64,000 bases of DNA from assembly GCA_030062745.1 (NCBI GenBank), contig CP099843.1, positions 1,178,001 to 1,242,000 of the forward strand, written 5' to 3'. Below are positions 1 through 10,320 of the stretch, in pieces (within the stretch, counting starts at the first letter, position 1; the number at the start of each line of letters is the position of its first letter). Source of the stretch: Capitulum mitella. Its lineage: Eukaryota; Arthropoda; Thecostraca; Pollicipedomorpha; Pollicipedidae. The notes beneath the pieces were generated by a model. That model did not search any database and was not told where the DNA came from. It saw only the letters and a list, made by a program, of their open reading frames with translations. The position numbers and the translations under genes are program-made.

Positions 1-185
1 ACAGCTGAGGCCGGGGATGGGCCCGTCTGACACAGCTGAGGCCGGGGATGGGCCCGTCTGACACAGCTGAGGCCGGGATGTGTCCGTGGGACGCAGCTGG
101 GGCCTGAGATGTGTCTACTCAACGGGCTGATCCAAGGACGTGCCTCTCTGACACAGCCGAGCCGGGGATGCGCCGTTCTGACACG
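1..185. repeat. 31-bp tandem repeat at the window edge
   Basis: The first bases repeat a GC-rich 31-bp unit containing ACAGCTGAGGCCGGGGATG and GGGCCCGTCTGAC. Two copies are near-exact (from 1 and 32), and more diverged copies follow from 63, 94 and about 150. The array runs off the left edge, so its full length is unknown. The unit contains the E-box-like hexamer CAGCTG. No coding role is visible. Confidence 0.85.
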
Positions 186-1144
186 GGCCGGGCCCAGCAA
201 TTTGCGAGCCTGCTAGCTCCGGTGTCGGCTGAATTGGTCTGTTTACGCCCGGCGGAGCCCGGTGGGCCGCCGGCGGCCGCTGCAGCGCGCCGGCCGGCGC
301 ACTTTCCTCCGAGCGCCGGGGCCGGCCGCTGCGTAAACAGGTCGACACAGGTGCGGCGCCGCGCCGGGCGGCCGGCCGACTCTCCCAGCCAGTCCCGGGC
401 CGTGTCAGGCGGCCCGGCGACGGGCGCCACGGCTTTCCACCAGGAGCCGAGTCATGCCGTGAGGTGCCAGAGCCACGGCATTTTTAAAAAGCACCAATGT
501 AGTGTATCAGTTTTCCTATCCGTACAAAGGTTGCAGACGTCGTCAGAAGCACTATATCGGTGCTCGGACCACAGCTCTCTTCAGACGACTGACTATGCAT
601 TTGCATGGCGGAGCTTCTGCTCAGCACTCATAGGCACACAACAAAGACATCACGAGGAAAACCCTGACTGACACCACGATACTCATGACGTGTACAGATC
701 ACAGGCGACTAGTGATCTACGAGGCTCTGCTGATACAAAAACATCGCCCCTCCCGCAACGTCCAGTTGAAATTATGTGCAACCCTGGGATTGTGGGGTGA
801 TCCTCCGTAGGTCAGGCAATCGACGTTATGCGAAATGCACGAAGGGTATGGTAGATGTGTGCTTGTTTTAAATATGTAGATGCGAAGCTAATTCTGAAGG
901 TGCCAAGTAATCACGACGCGCGTGATACTTTGAAATTCCGAACTTGCCTTTGCTATCCGTCCTGATAAGAATTCATTCTGCAAATGAAAAAAAAATCCGG
1001 AACGTCAATGTACTTTCTATAATACATGAGTGTTTTTGTAAACCCAACATGGAAACTTTTACCGACATGGAAAACCATCGAAATCTTCCGAAGAAACTGT
1101 TGAAAGCCGTAACAGCTGTCTCGTTTTACAAAATCAAAATGCAT

Positions 1145-1147
<3 letters not shown>
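186..1147. other. No gene seen; GC-rich then AT-rich unique sequence
   Basis: Positions 200-470 are CpG-dense and hold overlapping open frames on both strands, which is expected in such composition. From about 480 the sequence becomes AT-richer. I see no domain, RNA gene or repeat here. Confidence 0.5.

Positions 1148-1177
<30 letters not shown>
1148..1177. repeat. (TA)n microsatellite
   Basis: An uninterrupted TA dinucleotide run of about 30 bp, followed by a short ACATACATA tail. Confidence 0.97.
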
Positions 1178-1181
<4 letters not shown>

Positions 1182-1884
1182 CATAAAGATTGGGCACAGT
1201 TCTTTTTTAATGCAAGTATTATCAAAGACCACTGCATAATAGGCGTTTGATAATTTCCTTTGGGTCCGCTTAGTATGTCTTGCCAATTTCCTGGCCTCTT
1301 CATCAAGCTGGAAATGTCACTACCAAAATCACTCATGTCTCTATTGTGGCCAACGTTTCGTCATACTTATGACATTATCGGGGCAAATGATGAGAACAGA
1401 GACGACTTACAGCATGGGATCATTGGTTCATTGATCCGGTTAAATGATTGAAAGGTCGTGAAAAACATTCTGCTCCCGACAAATATTACTCAAAACATTT
1501 CAAAATTAAAGTTTTCCGAGCAAACGAAATTAGAAAATTTGTCTTGATACAAAACTCACAAAGAAGAATGGCTTAACTACGACTTGAGTAGAGCGTGCCG
1601 TCAAAATGTAGAACACTTTCCAAAGCGTGAGAACTCAATCGTGGTCCAGCTGGTTGTTAACCAGAGGCAAACAACGTGTTGCACGGTTGATCTGTGGTCA
1701 AAATCGAAGTTTTGTGTCACACGCAGACCTGCGCATCCGCTTAGTACCAACATTACCCCCACTCAAAAGTAAAATATATTTGCAATTAGTATTATCACTC
1801 ACACAACGGCACACGTTTGCGGTGAAAAAAATCTGCATAACAACGCATCTATATAAGAAATCACTGTGAGCTATGGAAACCTTT

Positions 1885-1956
1885 CGCGACCTGCAGGGCT
1901 CGAACCCGCGCTTCCTGATTCACAGACCAAACCTCCGGCTACTCGGCTACGACTGC
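1885..1956 (-). repeat. tRNA-like segment, probably a tRNA-derived SINE head
   Basis: Read on the minus strand, an A-box-like TAGCCGAGTAGCCGG is followed about 30 nt later by the B-box-like GGGTTCGAGCCC. The T arm pairs well (GCGGG with CCTGC around TTCGAGC). A GTG triplet lies roughly where the anticodon would be. The acceptor ends do not pair, so this is not a working tRNA gene. A decayed tRNA-derived SINE or tRNA pseudogene fits best. It lies inside dispersed repeat copy 1. Confidence 0.5.
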
Positions 1957-2674
1957 AAGCGAGTAAAAGTTGTTTGGAATGGGATCACTAATAAAACTGC
2001 ATATCTCGCCAGACTGCATATATCGCCAGGCCTGAAAGGCGAAGGGGAACACCTCAGCATGTACGTCGTGCACACACCAGGCTGAAGCTATTGACATGCA
2101 AAGCAGTCACATGTGTCGACTGCCACATATCACGTGCTCCTGCTCGCCAATTTTCAGCACCCCAGCGGTAGTAGTTTTGCAGAAATGACGGAGGGGTGTT
2201 TATCTTGCGCGCCTCGCGCTTCACGTGTGAGTTGCTTCCCCGTTTCGGCCTAAATCCATCGAAATTAACTGTCCAGCTGTCTGTCGGGCTTTCCAAACCA
2301 TCGCCGCACCAAACTGCACCGTTTGCGTCGCGGCCATTGGTCCATAAGAAACACAGGCGTAAAAGAAACGCAAGCGCGCTGCACGTGACTCGTCGCACCC
2401 TGCCCATCATATGAGGTACCATTGGATAAACTTAGAACTGGTTTGTCTACGCAACAAATTGCAGCCGCCTAGGTCACTGCGGACGGCACTAGGAGATCTC
2501 CGAACCCAAATCGAAACACGTACCTGTGGATCGCCCCATGGATCGCGCGTGGGTTTCGGCCACAGAAGCGAGTACCTGCAGCTGGGACCCATATTGTCAC
2601 CAAGTCTTGAGCCAACGTCACCCGCCGTTTGACTTGTACCCGTGATTAACTGAATTTGCGGAGGTCAGGCTCGC

Positions 2675-2691
2675 GCCACGTGGCACGTGCC
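2675..2691. promoter_or_regulatory. Two overlapping CACGTG palindromes (copy 1)
   Basis: GCCACGTGGC (2675-2684) and GGCACGTGCC (2682-2691) overlap and each is a perfect palindrome around CACGTG, the canonical E-box/G-box bound by bHLH-type factors. The surrounding ~40 bp (2661-2700) differs from copy 2 (54205-54244) at only one position by eye, far less than the rest of the repeat. A binding role is inferred from motif and conservation only. Confidence 0.45.
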
Positions 2692-2761
2692 ACACGCCAC
2701 GAATCATTTAAAAACCTGCACCGTAATCTCTCCGCCGAGTCGGCCCAGCCGACTGTGCGCC

Positions 2762-2990
2762 ATCGGCTAGCGCGATGTTTGTGTCGCGATCGGCTAGCGC
2801 GATGTTTGTGTCGCGATCGGCTAGCGCGATGTTTGTGTCGCGATCGGCTAGCGCGATGTTTGTGTCGCGATCGGCTAGCGCGATGTTTGTGTCGCGATCG
2901 GCTAGCGCGATGTTTGTGTCGTGATCGGCTAGCGCGATGTTTGTGTCGCGATCGGCTAGCGCGATGTTTGTGTCGCGATCGGCTAGCGCG
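2762..2990. repeat. 27-bp minisatellite, about 8.5 copies
   Basis: Near-identical 27-bp units begin ATCGGCTAGCGCGATG and end TTTGTGTCGCG; one base differs near 2922. Because 27 is divisible by three, frames on both strands stay open and give 9-residue repeats (RLARCLCRD on plus, HRASRSRHK on minus). The unit holds the palindromes CGATCG, GCTAGC and TCGCGA. The matching place in repeat copy 2 (about 54305-54345) has roughly one unit, so the array arose by expansion after the copies diverged. Confidence 0.95.
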
Positions 2991-3115
2991 TTCGGGCGCC
3001 AGACGCGCAGAAGCTTGGACACACAAACACCTCGGTCTGAACTTTTTCGAGCGACTTCCATGTACGGAATCTCGCTCGATAAAAACGTGCAAAGCGCCGG
3101 GCGCAAAGCGCCGAT

Positions 3116-3903
3116 TGACGTGTGCTGCAGTCAGATCAGACAGGTAGTTCCCGAGATCTCCGGGAGGCGAATAAGCCCTCCCCTGTTTACGGGAATGCCT
3201 GTTAACGTTATCGGTACGAAAATGAGGTTAAATGTGCCGGAAAAGGAGTAATGGTCCTGAACAGCACTTGTGCCGGACTGTCGAGCGCGATTGTCCCCGC
3301 GTCCTGAGAACTAGAGCGCGCGAGAAAGAGCAAAAACAGCTATAGCTGACAAAGCTGACGGAACAGCCGAGCCGTAGTCAGCTCGGATCGATGCCGACCG
3401 TTCGGTGTCGCTGATTTAATCAGAACACGTGGCCGAAAAGTGCGTCTCTTGACGACCAGCGCCACGTCCCCCTCCCCTCTCTCTCATGTACTGATACACG
3501 TATCAGCAGTATCACAGACACGTGTGTGCTTGTTGCTGGGTGGTCGGTTTGGTCGTGCCGCATATGAGGCCTACGCCGGGTTCGTATGGTCTCATCGCCA
3601 GAGCCCACCAGCCGCCAGCTCCCCTCAGTACTGAAAACACCACCTTATTACCGGCGGAAATACGATGCGATAAATTATTCTACGATATAAGTGCACTACG
3701 ATACATCTTACTTAACCCATTCAGACCTGGAACAGATTTGAGATTCCAGCGATGACGCTTTAAGATTTCAGTTCGGGGCCTGTCAGGAGAACGCTGTTCA
3801 GTTGCCATCAGAATCGCACTGCTGGAAATAACAGTTTCTGGTTTGGTAACAGTGGTTGCCAGTTGGCTCGTACGTAGTCCAAAATGTGGTGTTGTGCTCA
3901 ACA
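3116..3903. other. No gene seen
   Basis: Unique-looking sequence with only short open frames and no recognisable repeat. Confidence 0.5.
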
Positions 3904-4385
3904 TGTTTATTTATTTATGCATTTTGAAAACTCATCACACTTATCGAGCCCATGACCGAAGTCATTGGGGCTGTTCTCGAGCCCGAGTCAAATGATGAGG
4001 AAGAGTCAAGGTGGAGGCGCGCACATAACATACAACACACAATGAGATGTTTAAATACAGGGTAACAGGTCAGGATCGGCAATGTGGCGTAAAAAAGCCG
4101 AGTCAAAACCACGTAAACACAAATGGGCATCATCATCATCGAGCAGCGCTCGAGGCCGTCACCATACGCCTCTTCAGGGCGCGTTTGACACACCTTACTG
4201 TCATATCGGTGAATTCGGGCGGCAGGGAATTGCATAAGGAAGCCGCACGGTAGACGAACTGCCTCTCACCGGCGGCGGAGCCCCTGATGTTTGGCAGGCT
4301 TTAGTGGTCATCCTGCTTTGGGCTCCGTGCACCCCCTGGTCGCTATAGTTGAGAAGGCGGTGCAGCACCAGTTTCACTCTTACTG
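3904..4385 (-). mobile_element. 5'-truncated non-LTR retrotransposon (LINE) 3' end
   Basis: On the minus strand, the peptide FVYRAASLCNSLPPEF followed by TDMTVRCVKRALKRR and a stop at about 4136 matches the far C-terminus of LINE ORF2 proteins, whose hallmark is RAA-x-LWNSLP-x-E followed by a basic FKxxLK-like tail. A little upstream, VKLVLHRLLNYS resembles the preceding segment but is in another frame, so at least one frameshift has occurred. After the stop comes a short GATG run (4130-4140), then a 3' UTR of about 220 bp ending in an AAATAAATAAA tail at 3906-3918. The order (ORF2 end, UTR, A-rich simple-repeat tail) is what a 5'-truncated insertion leaves. The clade cannot be fixed from this fragment; CR1-, L2- or Jockey-like are all possible. 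Confidence 0.75.
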
Positions 4386-5603
4386 CATATATCTGCATCG
4401 TCCAAACTCGTTGGAAAATCGGATGATTTTTGGTGCTGTAATGCCCGAAGAAGTGAGAAATCTCACTGGGGCAAAACATGCCAGTGACGAAATTCTTCTT
4501 CTTTATAAAGAGGACGTTTAGAGGCCATGTTTGGTGCTGGGTCCAAGGTAAGCCGGGGGCGCAGTGAAAATTGTTCCGGGTTTTCCGCAAAACTCGGGCA
4601 AGAGAGGGCTTATGGCCGAAACGTCGAGGCCAAAATTCACGGCGAACAGGCGGCAGTAGCACCAACGCAACGAAACCGTGATCGCACCACGTCCAGTGGG
4701 CTCTCCGGCAACTCCAAAGTGTGCCGTGGGTGGATGGTTACAGGACGAATAGTCGAAAGACTTACTCGAATGCCGTTTCGTCGAGTGTAGAAAGGCCGAA
4801 TGCCCTTTGCGACATACCATTCCGCCCTCCCCTGCCATCATTTGCGGCATCCACCCGATTATTTATTTTGACGCCGGAAAATAATTTACGACCGCAGTGC
4901 ATCGTTGGCAACATGCATTGCTGGCAAAGCGCTAGCATGACGTCCGCATTTAATCTGCGGTAAGGCCGCAATAGCCACATATGCTGTGGATGGCTTTTTA
5001 AAAGTGCTATTACTTCCATTACTCGTTCAAGAAACATACATATACTTTTTAATCGCCTGAAATACTTACGTAGCGTATACCACCCAACGGTGAATTACTG
5101 GATGAGTTACTGAAGCCCAAACATGACAGGTTTCTACATAATCTTTAGATAGATGGCGAACATTTCCTCACAAAGTTTCCTTATTTTAAAACCCCTGACC
5201 CCGCCTCTGATAAAATTTAGCAATTTTGAACAATCCGAAATGTAGATTCGAACAGAGGATTCATCGGTATTCTCTCAACAGCAAATCGAACAATACTATT
5301 TTTCGGCCGCTAGAGGGGGCCTAATTCCCCACCCCAACAGGTTTGGGTCCCGAAAAGCCGCAAATGAATAAGACTGTAATTTCTAAAAGGCCTCAAGAGG
5401 TTATGCTTTTAAATTTAAGAAGCCCTTAGCACGCGACTTTTGCATCGTGCGGATGTTGCAAAACAACTTGAAGTTTAAGCACAAAATGGATGTTTTGGAT
5501 GCTGACCGAAATGGACCGCACAAAATGGATGACGTTCATGCTCCTTAGTCCGCTGAGGCCGTATCAGTGAGGCCCCACACCAGCAGCGCTGGCACCTTGG
5601 TGG
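4386..5603. other. No gene seen; one hAT-like end motif
   Basis: No supported gene. CCCTGACCCCGCCTCTG at 5193-5209 reads on the other strand as CAGAGGCGGGGTCAGGG, which resembles hAT-type transposon termini seen elsewhere in this window. I found no partner end. Confidence 0.45.
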
Positions 5604-5697
5604 ACCTGTGGACTGGACCGGCCGTGGCAACCTGTGGACTGGACCGGCCGTGGTGGGCCTGTGGACTGGACCGGCCGTGGCGGCCTGTGGACCGGGA
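5604..5697. repeat. 26-27 bp minisatellite, about 3.5 copies
   Basis: Tandem units built on CCTGTGGACTGGACCGGCCG; the last unit is diverged (GGACCGGGACG). Confidence 0.9.
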
Positions 5698-5902
5698 CGT
5701 GCTCGGACGGGCTTCTCTCCTCCCTGCGACGGTCGGCCCGTTTGCAGCCGTGTCGTCAATGGCGTCATCGGACGGGCTTTACGGCGGCGCCTGTAAACGG
5801 CCCGTCCGGTCTCCGTCCAGATGACCCGGACTCGCTGTCCTCTTTCCTCCCTCCTGGGACCTTCCGGGTGACGCGCAGCTTCAGGTGGGCCGTGGCAGTT
5901 TT

Positions 5903-5920
5903 GCTCTCTGAACAGAGAGC
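5903..5920. other. Perfect 8-bp inverted repeat with 2-nt spacer
   Basis: GCTCTCTG-AA-CAGAGAGC. Too tight a loop for a stable RNA hairpin, so a cruciform or symmetric binding site is more likely if it means anything. Confidence 0.6.
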
Positions 5921-7998
5921 TATGATCTCAGCCCATGTGCTATTGCCCATTTCTTATTTCCGCCGCGTGATAACGAATACGGTTTGAAGAACAAAGGTGT
6001 TAAGAAAAAATTCAGGTCGCGACGTTTACCGTTAAGAAAAAGTCCAACTTTTCTTCAAACAGAGTTGCCTGTATAAGATCGTCAACGAGGAAGACGGAAA
6101 ATAGTCTCAGCCAAGGAGCTTACAACTACTGCGCTGGTCCCTTAAGTTGTCGTAGGTGTCAGTGTAAACCAAAATAACTAACTTTTTGGAGATGGGCAGG
6201 GGCACTGGCAGGTCCAGTTCCACTACAGGCCGTTCACTGAGGCATGCCCATTAAGGCTAAGCACGTCTTGCACTCCAGGGCCGATTTCACGGAACGTCAG
6301 CCTAAATCGAAAGAAGATAACGCGTGCATCCGAACAACTCATGTGCGACTAAACCTTTCTACCCGGAAGAAATCTCAACCCGTAAAGGCAAAAACACCAA
6401 ACAGGAAAAAAACACAAATTGTTGGCTCACCAGATTTGGTATGGTAATTGGTAAATAGATTTGCGTGGGACTTTTTAGACCCCGTCGGGTTCTTTCACAG
6501 AGCTGTGTAACCGAGGAGAGAGGTTTGAGTGCCGTTTGATTTGCGCGGGAAGAAGGTTTAGGGATTCAAATCGGGCTTACGAGGACAAGAGGGCAAGTGG
6601 TCGATCACGACCCTATGGAAACAACAGCCGTCACTCACTCCGCCTGCCAGTCGGCAAGTTCCAGCGGCCGTCAGCAGGTGGCACTGCCGTCACGCAGCTT
6701 GACATTAATCGCCGGTCGGCTGCCCCATTCTCGGCGGTGTTTCGTGAGTGCGCCGGCCGCGCCGTAATAACGAGCCCGGGAGTCGACGGCAGGCGTGGTA
6801 AATCCGAGAACAGGTCTCTGGCGCCGGCTCAGCGAGCCCTTGACACGGCGCGGTGCCACCGAACTAAGCCGGTCCGGACAGCTCCCTTTCCAGGAGCTGT
6901 CCGGTAAAGCCGGTGACGCACTCCGCTCCACACAACATGGCATAACTGCAGTCTTCTGCAGGCGTATCACTTAACCAGCGGCGGTCAGGTGCACATAGCA
7001 ACAACGATCTGCCGCAGGTACTTGGAAACAAATCCGTGTTTGACTTTCCACAAAATGTTAAGAGTGGCTTACGACTGCCGTGTACTTTTGAATTGTTTTA
7101 TTACATGTCGCTCAGAAGGAAGTGTAAGGCAATCCATTCGAGTTTCTCGGACCTGTTAGACCTTTATGTTCTCTTGTGTCCAAACAACTACCTCATGGTA
7201 GTAGAACTCGAGCGCTGAAGAGCCCTTTTTTAATTTTCATTTACAGACATTGTGAATACGATGGTAAACATATGCTCGAAATAGCTGTGAGACATCCCGT
7301 GTTCTCGTGTGGAGACTGAAAAGATCATAAGACTGCGCTGCATTTCAAGTCCTTTGGAACCAGAGTTAGTCCATGACAGTCACGGACATTCACGGTTCCT
7401 GGTTCAGTATGACAGCTAAACTCCCCGCGTTGCGGTCAACGTCCGGCTGTGGTGTTGGAGGTTAGGCTGTTGGTAATCACTTACCTATTACAATACAGGC
7501 TTGTTGCTGTGGAACTGATGTCATCATGTTGAAAAAATGTAATGTGAACAGGATGGTGGCCTCAAAGCTTTGAATGAACCGATCTTCTTTTGAGCAATCT
7601 ACTTGTGCCCTAAGGACCGCAATCGAACTGCATAATCAAGCTCGTGGCACGGTAATCAGTGAGCCAAGACACGGCATTTGTATTCTGAGGCTGATTTCTT
7701 CGAGGTTGCGTTTGCCGTCTTTCAGACTGGAAAGGCAGACTTCGCATGACCATCGTCCGTCACTCTCCTCACGATGCATCTCTTGGGACTCGCATAGATC
7801 GAGACCGGGCAATGCAACAGGTTCAGGTCGCTCAGAATGATTGCTTTTGCCGGCGTCAGAGAATAAAGCCATTCTTTTTTGCTCTCTTCGACATTTACGC
7901 AGGGCGCGATTACGTGAAGACGAAGTTATCTCTCACGGTCCAGGAATGGCGGCAGCCTTCGTCGGATGGGTGTAATCCTCGTAGCTTCCCTCATGCTG
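5921..7998. other. No gene seen; one strong hairpin
   Basis: Only short open frames. The minus-strand frame at 7872-7636 reads smoothly (WSCEVCLSSLKDGKRN) but matches no domain I know and lacks any neighbouring exon-like frame. A 12-bp hairpin is listed separately. Confidence 0.45.
6874..6904. other. Perfect 12-bp stem, 7-nt loop hairpin
   Basis: CCGGACAGCTCC pairs exactly with GGAGCTGTCCGG across the loop CTTTCCA. No U-rich tract follows, so it is not a bacterial-type terminator, and the organism is eukaryotic. It could be a transposon end structure or an RNA hairpin. Confidence 0.75.
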
Positions 7999-8062
7999 TT
8001 TAAGTGCACGACTGCAGCCGTGCACTTAAATCGTGGCAGTTCCATGGAATGACCACGATTTG
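7999..8062. other. Two consecutive perfect hairpins
   Basis: First: TTTAAGTGCACG pairs with CGTGCACTTAAA across the 8-nt loop ACTGCAGC (7999-8030). Second, overlapping by three bases: AAATCGTGG pairs with CCACGATTT (8028-8062), with the palindrome TTCCATGGAA inside the loop. The 100 bp that follow hold further short inverted repeats (CCCCGTGACGGGG near 8137, CACGTGATGCATCAC near 8160). The cluster lies about 280 bp upstream of a TATA-like sequence. Confidence 0.8.
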
Positions 8063-8335
8063 TTTCCCACGTGCATCATGGAATTACCTGTCGTGGTTCC
8101 TCCGCTGCGCCGTGTTGTGCATTCTTTAACGGCCGCCCCGTGACGGGGAGATTGCAGCCACGTGATGCATCACATTCCAGCTGAGACCGCCCTGTGTGGC
8201 GGGACCAGGCCAATGTGAAGACTCCTCAATTCTCGCACAGCGGGAGCCAAGGAGGTGCTCCACTGTCCAGCGTCTTACTGTCCACAGCAGCCACTGGCAT
8301 ATAGCAAACGCCGACCTGGGTGTTTTGCCGTTCGG

Positions 8336-8504
8336 TATATAATGTTAGAGGTGAGAGTAACAACAGTGTTATGCACGTAGAGGAACTGTGACTGCCACTA
8401 GACGTGATGGAAAAACAAAGTTCCAGCTTACACAATGGACTTGTGGTGGGAATCTTGCCAAGACCAGACTTGAAAAGAGAGGACATTGTCTTGACTGTAA
8501 ATAA
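8336..8504 (+). promoter_or_regulatory. TATA-like box followed by AATAAA
   Basis: TATATAA (8336-8342) is followed about 160 bp later by AATAAA (8499-8504) on the same strand. This spacing is what a solitary LTR or a very short transcription unit would show, but I find no terminal TG/CA pair or flanking duplication that proves an LTR. Both motifs are short and may be chance. Confidence 0.2.
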
Positions 8505-10320
8505 AGTTTTTCCAGGTCATCGCCTATGTTTCATTTCATTCTAAAATTCCCACGCCGAAAAACATCGCCCTCAGGCCTGCTCAACATTGACGTCATACGT
8601 AGGCGAAAAATGACTGGAGGCAGTGGAAGAACCTGGTGAAAAAACGCATGTCATACTTCCAAGCAGTCTCTTTCGGCGATGGCGTTGGACCTCGACCGCA
8701 GCTCTGAATATGGTCACATGCGATGGTTGAGACTGAGTCGATCGGCCCATTTTAATGCGGCTGTTGGCGGATATCGACGAAATCGGCGGATATCGGATAT
8801 CCACGAATGGAGACAAGCGCAAAACGAGGAGGAGGAAAATCGAGCGATAATGGCAGAAACCGCCGACAACCGGCAGCTCGGTGGCCTTAGTAATGTGGCC
8901 CCGCTGGGGAAAGCGTCAGAGATAGGTGCAATGGAAACAGTAACAAGGCACTGTTAGATAAATGTATTTTACATTCTGTCTCTGCCGTCAGAAAGGCCGT
9001 CATTCCCCGTTACTTGGTACGGAAGCAGAAATATTATTGTTTTCTCTTTATAGCATTATTCTACGTTCGGAATGATAACCTTTATCAGCGAAACAACCCC
9101 GTCAAACTCATCTCCACGCGCGCGTGCTGGACGTCGTCACTTGGATTTCCGCAGATGGTGCCGGCAAACACGGTCACCTTGATACCTGACCCGTCGCCCT
9201 GCCCCGCTCGACATCGTCGACGTCGTTCGTTGTGATCAACGAGCTGGTCGTTGACGCAAAGGGCTATTTTACTGCTTGTGAGCATGCCAGCCGCCGTAAC
9301 GTCCCATCGGGAGCAGGGCCACGCCGGCTGGCCGGGGGGGGGGAGAACCACCCACTGGACCGCCCGAGGTCAGCACTTGGCGGCGAGGCCGGCGGCAGAC
9401 GGCTCCGACGTCTGACTGGCTCATCGTGCTGACGGCGGCCGCCCTAGGGCATGCGATCGTCCACTCGGCTCCGAGTCGAACGCGAGCCGAGGAAAGAGGC
9501 TGGAAGGGGATACGTTACGTTCGAGCAAGAGGTCAGGTTTGTTTGGTTGGGAACGGCGGGCGTTTACCCGACCAGCGGCCGGCACTTCCGGCTCCGGCGG
9601 AAAGGCGTGAAAGGCTGCCCTGTGCTTACTTCGCGCCCCAACGTCAATCGATGGGCCGCACTGGGCGTGGCTATTTGGAGCCCGGATAAACGTGTGAGGT
9701 GGAGACGGGACGGTCAGTTGAGTCGGCAGGGCGTTCCGCAGTGCCGAGACGCCGGTCGACGGTGGCTGAGTCGGCTTCTGCGCGTCCTGCCGCCGCTGTC
9801 GCTGACCTGCGCAGAGCAGCCGGGCCGGAACGGCGGACAGCAGCGCTCCTCTAACCCCGCTCGCCTGACTGGACTGAGCTGACGTCCCTAGCGTTCGAAT
9901 TCGCGGTAGGAGTTGTCAGTAATGGAACGGGCAACGGCGAGGCCAAACCAGCGGTGATCGGCTCGTGGAAAGGGGACACTGGACATCTGACAAATGTACA
10001 CTCAGAACCACTGCAAGGCTTAGGATACGTTTTGGGCAAGGAAAGCGATAACCCGTGCGGACCTGGGCTTTCCTATGTTGAATTCGGTGCCAAGGCCAGA
10101 TTGGCGACGATCAGCTCACAGTTAATCGGCTTTGTTGATGACAAACTAGAGAGGGGCTTTCGGGAACAAAAGACATCTTTCGGTAAAACTATCGCTCGGA
10201 ATCCAGGCTTGAACGTTTGTGGACGCGCCACCAAATAAGTGCACTGAATGCCTCACGGGGTGCCCGACGCCTGTTGTCATTTCATTAGGTCGTGGTTGAA
10301 CAACAAGCTATGATTCTAAG
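8505..10320. other. No gene seen
   Basis: A CpG-dense stretch lies at about 9280-9890 with overlapping frames on both strands and a G10 run at 9334-9343. The plus frame 9954-10238 (94 codons) matches nothing I recognise. Confidence 0.45.

Larger units (their letters stand above)
1660..3115. repeat. Dispersed repeat family R1, copy 1
   Basis: This stretch aligns by eye with 53262-54445 in the same orientation. Shared blocks include ACCAGAGGCAAAC near 1659 and 53262, CACACACCAG at 2070 and 53592, CCCAGCGGTAGT at 2161 and 53683, CACCGTTTGCGTC near 2316, CTGCCCATCAT near 2400, and the double CACGTG block at 2675-2691. Identity looks roughly 65-75%, with short indels, so the copies are old. Copy 1 has a 27-bp array expanded at 2762-2990 where copy 2 has about one unit, and a tRNA-like segment at 1885-1956. 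Both strands hold an open frame over 2200-2415 whose ends match copy 2, but I recognise no protein. The family is unknown to me; it could be a degraded transposon or a segmental duplication. Confidence 0.75.

Noticed and set aside
1885-1956. Functional tRNA gene
   Set aside because: A and B boxes are visible, but the acceptor stem does not pair, so it is treated as a tRNA-derived fragment.
8190-8510. Solitary LTR
   Set aside because: TATA and AATAAA spacing is suggestive, but no terminal TG/CA pair, inverted ends or flanking duplication could be fixed; kept only as a low-confidence motif pair.
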